8,977 nucleotides of DNA, taken from Verrucomicrobiota bacterium. Lineage in GTDB: Bacteria > Verrucomicrobiota > Verrucomicrobiae > Chthoniobacterales > UBA10450. The notes under the pieces are model-generated. The model had not been told where the DNA came from. It worked only from the letters and a program-made list of their open reading frames with translations, and ran no database searches. Position numbers and translations under genes: made by a program. The number at the start of each line of letters is the position of its first letter. Position 1 is the first letter of the stretch. The DNA is taken from positions 1 to 8,977 of the forward strand of contig VBQB01000041.1 in assembly GCA_005887855.1 (NCBI GenBank). Direction: 5' to 3'. This document shows, piece after piece, positions 6,284-8,977 of the stretch.

Positions 6284-8964
6284 GGCATCACCTCCAAGTC
6301 GATCGGTGCCGGATCCAGAGTGAGCAGTTCCGCCGCGCCTAACGAAGCCGGATCCCCACCGTGAGGCAGTTCGGCTTCGAGGCGATTGTTCAATTTTACC
6401 GTCGCGCCCGTGCGGTAAAGGCTGTCAGCGTCGACCGCGACGACTCCAGCGACCGCCTGCACGAGCGCGATCACTTCACTCAGGTTAACTGGTTGCCCGA
6501 ATTGTCGTTTCGCGAAGGAGAACGTATCGCGCAGCGTATCATCCGCCGCAGCCAGAACCTTTTCCACTTCGTAGTCCGGGTCGACTTTAATCTTGCCGGC
6601 CATTCTGAATAGGGCTTTTTGATACGACACGGCTCGCACCGGCACGAAGGGGTCACCCGCGGTGTGAATCGCAGTGATGAGATCGGTGATCAACGAACTC
6701 GAAACCGCGGCGCCAAGAGGCGCGGCGAGGGTGAGAAAAACTCCGCGCGTCCGGCCATCCCATGTCCAGGTCGCCAACGCTTTCGCGATTCCTGCATAGC
6801 TGCGACTGAAATTCTCATAGTCTTCGAGCGAGACCACGCGCTCGAGAGTCAACACAGTGAGCGGGGCATTTTGCTGGGCGTTGGCGAAAGATTCAGGCTC
6901 GTCGGCACCCTCCGCGGCGAGCGGATTGAGAGCCGATTTCAATCCCGGCGGGCGGGTCAGCAGGCTGGTGAGCTGACCTGCCCTAACGAGTCCATCCAAC
7001 CCGCTACCGCGCCGGTAGGTCGCCTTCACGTTCTGCGCGCCGGATGGCAAACGCGCCCCACACACGCCATCACCAAAGCGCACGGTGACTGTGCCGTCGT
7101 CCGCCATCTCGGTGGTGAAAATGCGATCGCGCGACCCGCGCTTGAACAAGCTCGGGACTTCGTGCCAGAGCAAATCGTTTACGCGAATCTGGAGCGACGA
7201 TTCCGCGCCGCCCGGTGCCGTCGAGCGCGTGTACGTGAGCGCGGGCGTTTGTTTCAGCTTGAAGGTTTGATTCGGCTTCGAGCCATCCCCGCTTCCCAGA
7301 ATTTCAGTAACCGTTTCGCCATGCGTCGCGTCGCCCACATTCGCCGCGATCGTGACTGTGGCGCGATCGAACAGATGCGCCAGCGGCGGGCTTTCCAAAG
7401 TCAGGACGGTTGGATGGCCGCTGCATTCGTGAACCACTGCCAATTCGCTGATGGTCGCGTCTTTTTCTCCCGCTGGAGTCAAATTCAAATTACCCCGGTC
7501 AGTCGTGACGGTACCTTCGAAGCCTTCGTCGGTGCGCAGAGTGAACTTTGCTGAATTCCCAGCCAGCAGGGTTGGCCGTGTCGTTAATGTGAGAGAATCA
7601 TCTTTTCCGATCGTCACAGTCTGCGAACCATCAGCTGAAGTGAGTTTGAGCGAAGTACCCGCCATGCGAGCGCGAAGCAGTTTGCCAGTGATAAGCCCCT
7701 TCCGGCCCGCGTCGAGCGCCGGAACGAGGCGATCCAGCTCGATCACCGATCCTTCAATAGGCGCGAGCAAATCCGGATCGCGCGCTAACGCACCTGCAAT
7801 CGAGCCGGCTGCTGGAGTGACGAGCGGCCCGCTGGTCATCTCCAACCGTTCGCTCTGCGCATAAATGACCGTTTCGCGCCGGCCGAAAAGATTGAGATGA
7901 TCAGTGATGTCGAGAGTAATGCGCGTCACTTTTCCGCTCAGGGCAAAGTCAGCTCTGGAGTGAAAAGCGATCGCTTTGATCCGGTAGAGTTGAACGTCGC
8001 CATCGGTGTTTACAAACATCGTCCAGCTCTGCGCCACGATCTTTGGATAGGCGCTATCCAGATCCATCGGGCTACCGTAATTATCAAAGCCTGCCCAGGT
8101 GCCGACCGCACCGCCGCCCGGGCCGGTTACCAGGTTTGGATCGGGCGCGTTGTGACCAAAACGCGCCGCAAGTTGGCGAAAGGCGTAGACCTTTACATTC
8201 TGAATCGGGGGCTGGACGAGTCCCTTTTCCCACGTGACGTAAGTCCGGTCGTTTTTCGCATCCGCCGTCACCGTCAGAATGATGACGAAGTTCCAACGGT
8301 TCGAATGATGATCGTTTAACCGTTCATTGCCGACGAATAACAGCGCGTCTCCCGCGGTAAGATTGGTAGCGGTCCCTTTCAGGTAAGCCTCTTTCAGACC
8401 TGCTCCGATAACCGTCGGCGTCGTTAGGCGAGGTTTTAGCGTATTCCATTCTACTCGCGCTTCGATCTCTTCGATCGTCTCAAAGGTCTGCGGCTTCTCG
8501 TCCGCGCCGGGAACGCTCTGCACTTTCGTGCCGATCTTGGCCGTCACTTCAGTCGGCGCGCCGGGGCTTTCATCGAGCAGGAAACAGAGCGGGGTTTCCG
8601 CGGCTACGCCGGATTTGAGGCGATACCCAATCAACTGAGCGAGCCGCAAGATCGAGTCGCGCTCTGTTGCAGTGCGCAGCCAAAGCTCGTTCGCGATGCG
8701 CTCCTGATAAAAACTGAGGACATCTGCGACCGTCGCCCAACCGTCCAGGAGCGCGATCGTGAAATCGTCCAGCTCCCGCGTCGTCAAACTGCGCAGCGCG
8801 CTGAACTCCGGTTCGGAAAGAGCGGCAAGCACGCTTCGCAGAAAATCGACCTGCGTACCAACTCGATATTCCACCTGCGACAGCCCCGGCCGATTGAAGA
8901 TGGACTCGGGCACGATGGCAGTGATTGCTTCGCAACAGCCGCAGTCGTTTAGCTTCGTCGGCAT
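6280..8964 (-). CDS. Putative baseplate assembly protein (gpJ/gp47-like, TIGR02243 type), 894 aa
   Basis: Likely a structural protein of the baseplate wedge of a phage-tail-like contractile particle. Such proteins join the tail tube and sheath to the fibres and act as assembly scaffolds, not enzymes. Residues 7-12 hold a DCGCCE cysteine cluster, followed by NRPGL (25-29), YRVGT (33-37) and the helical stretch FYQERIANE with RTATER (85-102), all typical of this family from memory. The middle (about 120-600) is beta-rich. RVNDLLWHEVPSLF (594-607) leads to the hallmark FGDGVCGARLPSG (630-642). Residues 700-850 carry the baseplate-J-like C-terminal region: APLTVLTLERVVSLEDYENF, YAGIAKA (723-729) and NLSEVIALVQAVAGVVAVD. 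The length suits the family and both ends look complete. The start is backed by a GAGG nine bases upstream. The stop overlaps the next gene's start as ATGA. No close signal peptide or membrane segment is seen, so a cytoplasmic product assembled into a particle is inferred. Confidence 0.9.
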   Translation of the reverse strand: MPTKLNDCGCCEAITAIVPESIFNRPGLSQVEYRVGTQVDFLRSVLAALSEPEFSALRSLTTRELDDFTIALLDGWATVADVLSFYQERIANELWLRTATERDSILRLAQLIGYRLKSGVAAETPLCFLLDESPGAPTEVTAKIGTKVQSVPGADEKPQTFETIEEIEARVEWNTLKPRLTTPTVIGAGLKEAYLKGTATNLTAGDALLFVGNERLNDHHSNRWNFVIILTVTADAKNDRTYVTWEKGLVQPPIQNVKVYAFRQLAARFGHNAPDPNLVTGPGGGAVGTWAGFDNYGSPMDLDSAYPKIVAQSWTMFVNTDGDVQLYRIKAIAFHSRADFALSGKVTRITLDITDHLNLFGRRETVIYAQSERLEMTSGPLVTPAAGSIAGALARDPDLLAPIEGSVIELDRLVPALDAGRKGLITGKLLRARMAGTSLKLTSADGSQTVTIGKDDSLTLTTRPTLLAGNSAKFTLRTDEGFEGTVTTDRGNLNLTPAGEKDATISELAVVHECSGHPTVLTLESPPLAHLFDRATVTIAANVGDATHGETVTEILGSGDGSKPNQTFKLKQTPALTYTRSTAPGGAESSLQIRVNDLLWHEVPSLFKRGSRDRIFTTEMADDGTVTVRFGDGVCGARLPSGAQNVKATYRRGSGLDGLVRAGQLTSLLTRPPGLKSALNPLAAEGADEPESFANAQQNAPLTVLTLERVVSLEDYENFSRSYAGIAKALATWTWDGRTRGVFLTLAAPLGAAVSSSLITDLITAIHTAGDPFVPVRAVSYQKALFRMAGKIKVDPDYEVEKVLAAADDTLRDTFSFAKRQFGQPVNLSEVIALVQAVAGVVAVDADSLYRTGATVKLNNRLEAELPHGGDPASLGAAELLTLDPAPIDLEVMP
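6290..6295 (-). promoter_or_regulatory. Strong Shine-Dalgarno GGAGGT for the tail protein gene
   Basis: The minus strand reads GGAGGTGATGCC immediately before the ATG at 6283. The near-consensus GGAGGT lies inside the 3' end of the preceding coding region, about six to seven bases from the start. The start and the preceding stop share ATGA (6283-6280). This supports the chosen start and coupled translation of the two baseplate genes. Confidence 0.8.
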
Positions 8965-8973
8965 TATCTGCCA

Positions 8974-8977
8974 CCTC
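8974..8977 (-). promoter_or_regulatory. Shine-Dalgarno site of the baseplate gene
   Basis: The minus strand reads GAGGTGGCAGATA directly before the ATG at 8964. GAGG lies nine bases upstream, a workable spacing, and supports this Met over the overlapping GTG-started frame at 8974. The site reaches the window edge, so the promoter and any upstream gene of the operon are not visible. Confidence 0.6.

Noticed and set aside
5657..6364. Plus-strand open frame of 235 codons
   Set aside because: It is antisense to the conserved N-terminal region of the gpI-like gene and to the ATGA junction, and shows no domain.
6619..7554. Long plus-strand open frame of 311 codons
   Set aside because: It lies wholly within the well-supported baseplate gene on the other strand. 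The product is Arg-rich with no recognisable domain, as expected of an antisense shadow in GC-rich coding DNA.
8570..8974. Minus-strand GTG-started frame of 134 codons at the right edge
   Set aside because: It overlaps the conserved N-terminus of the baseplate gene in another frame and shows no domain; its GTG lies within the Shine-Dalgarno region of the real gene.

Overview
The window is one block of four co-directional genes on the minus strand, read from the right edge to the left. No gene on the plus strand is supported. The sequence is moderately GC-rich and coding-dense. Start sites carry recognisable Shine-Dalgarno sequences in three of four cases, and junctions are overlapping or only tens of bases long. 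This fits a free-living bacterium. The protein style resembles soil groups such as Acidobacteriota, but the host cannot be fixed from this sequence.

In transcription order: (1) 8964-6280 is an 894-residue baseplate assembly protein of the gpJ/gp47-like type (TIGR02243-like). (2) 6283-4199 overlaps it by ATGA and is a 694-residue tail protein with a gpI-like N-terminal region, a beta-rich middle and a conserved C-terminal segment. (3) 4180-762 is a large DUF6519-type protein. An N-terminal conserved domain is followed by a Cys-rich hinge and a long right-handed parallel beta-helix. It is split by a -1 frame change near 1358-1436: the first 941 codons end at 1355, and about 200 further codons of the same fold continue in another frame to 762. 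(4) 733-32 is a 233-residue protein with a helical N-terminal half, a carboxypeptidase-regulatory-like beta-sandwich and a Lys/Arg tail.

Together these look like the distal (baseplate and spike or fibre) part of a phage-tail-like contractile particle, either an extracellular contractile injection system or a related tailocin-like or cryptic prophage locus. The first two proteins would form the baseplate wedge. The beta-helix protein is a candidate surface-binding spike or fibre, and the fourth could be a small accessory decoration. Sheath, tube, ATPase, LysM and spike-tip genes are not in the window, so the system type cannot be settled here.

Other points are a shared motif in the two real intergenic spacers (741-766 and 4181-4200), short palindromes at the left edge (1-26), and Cys clusters in two of the proteins. 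No tRNA, rRNA, CRISPR array or insertion sequence was seen.
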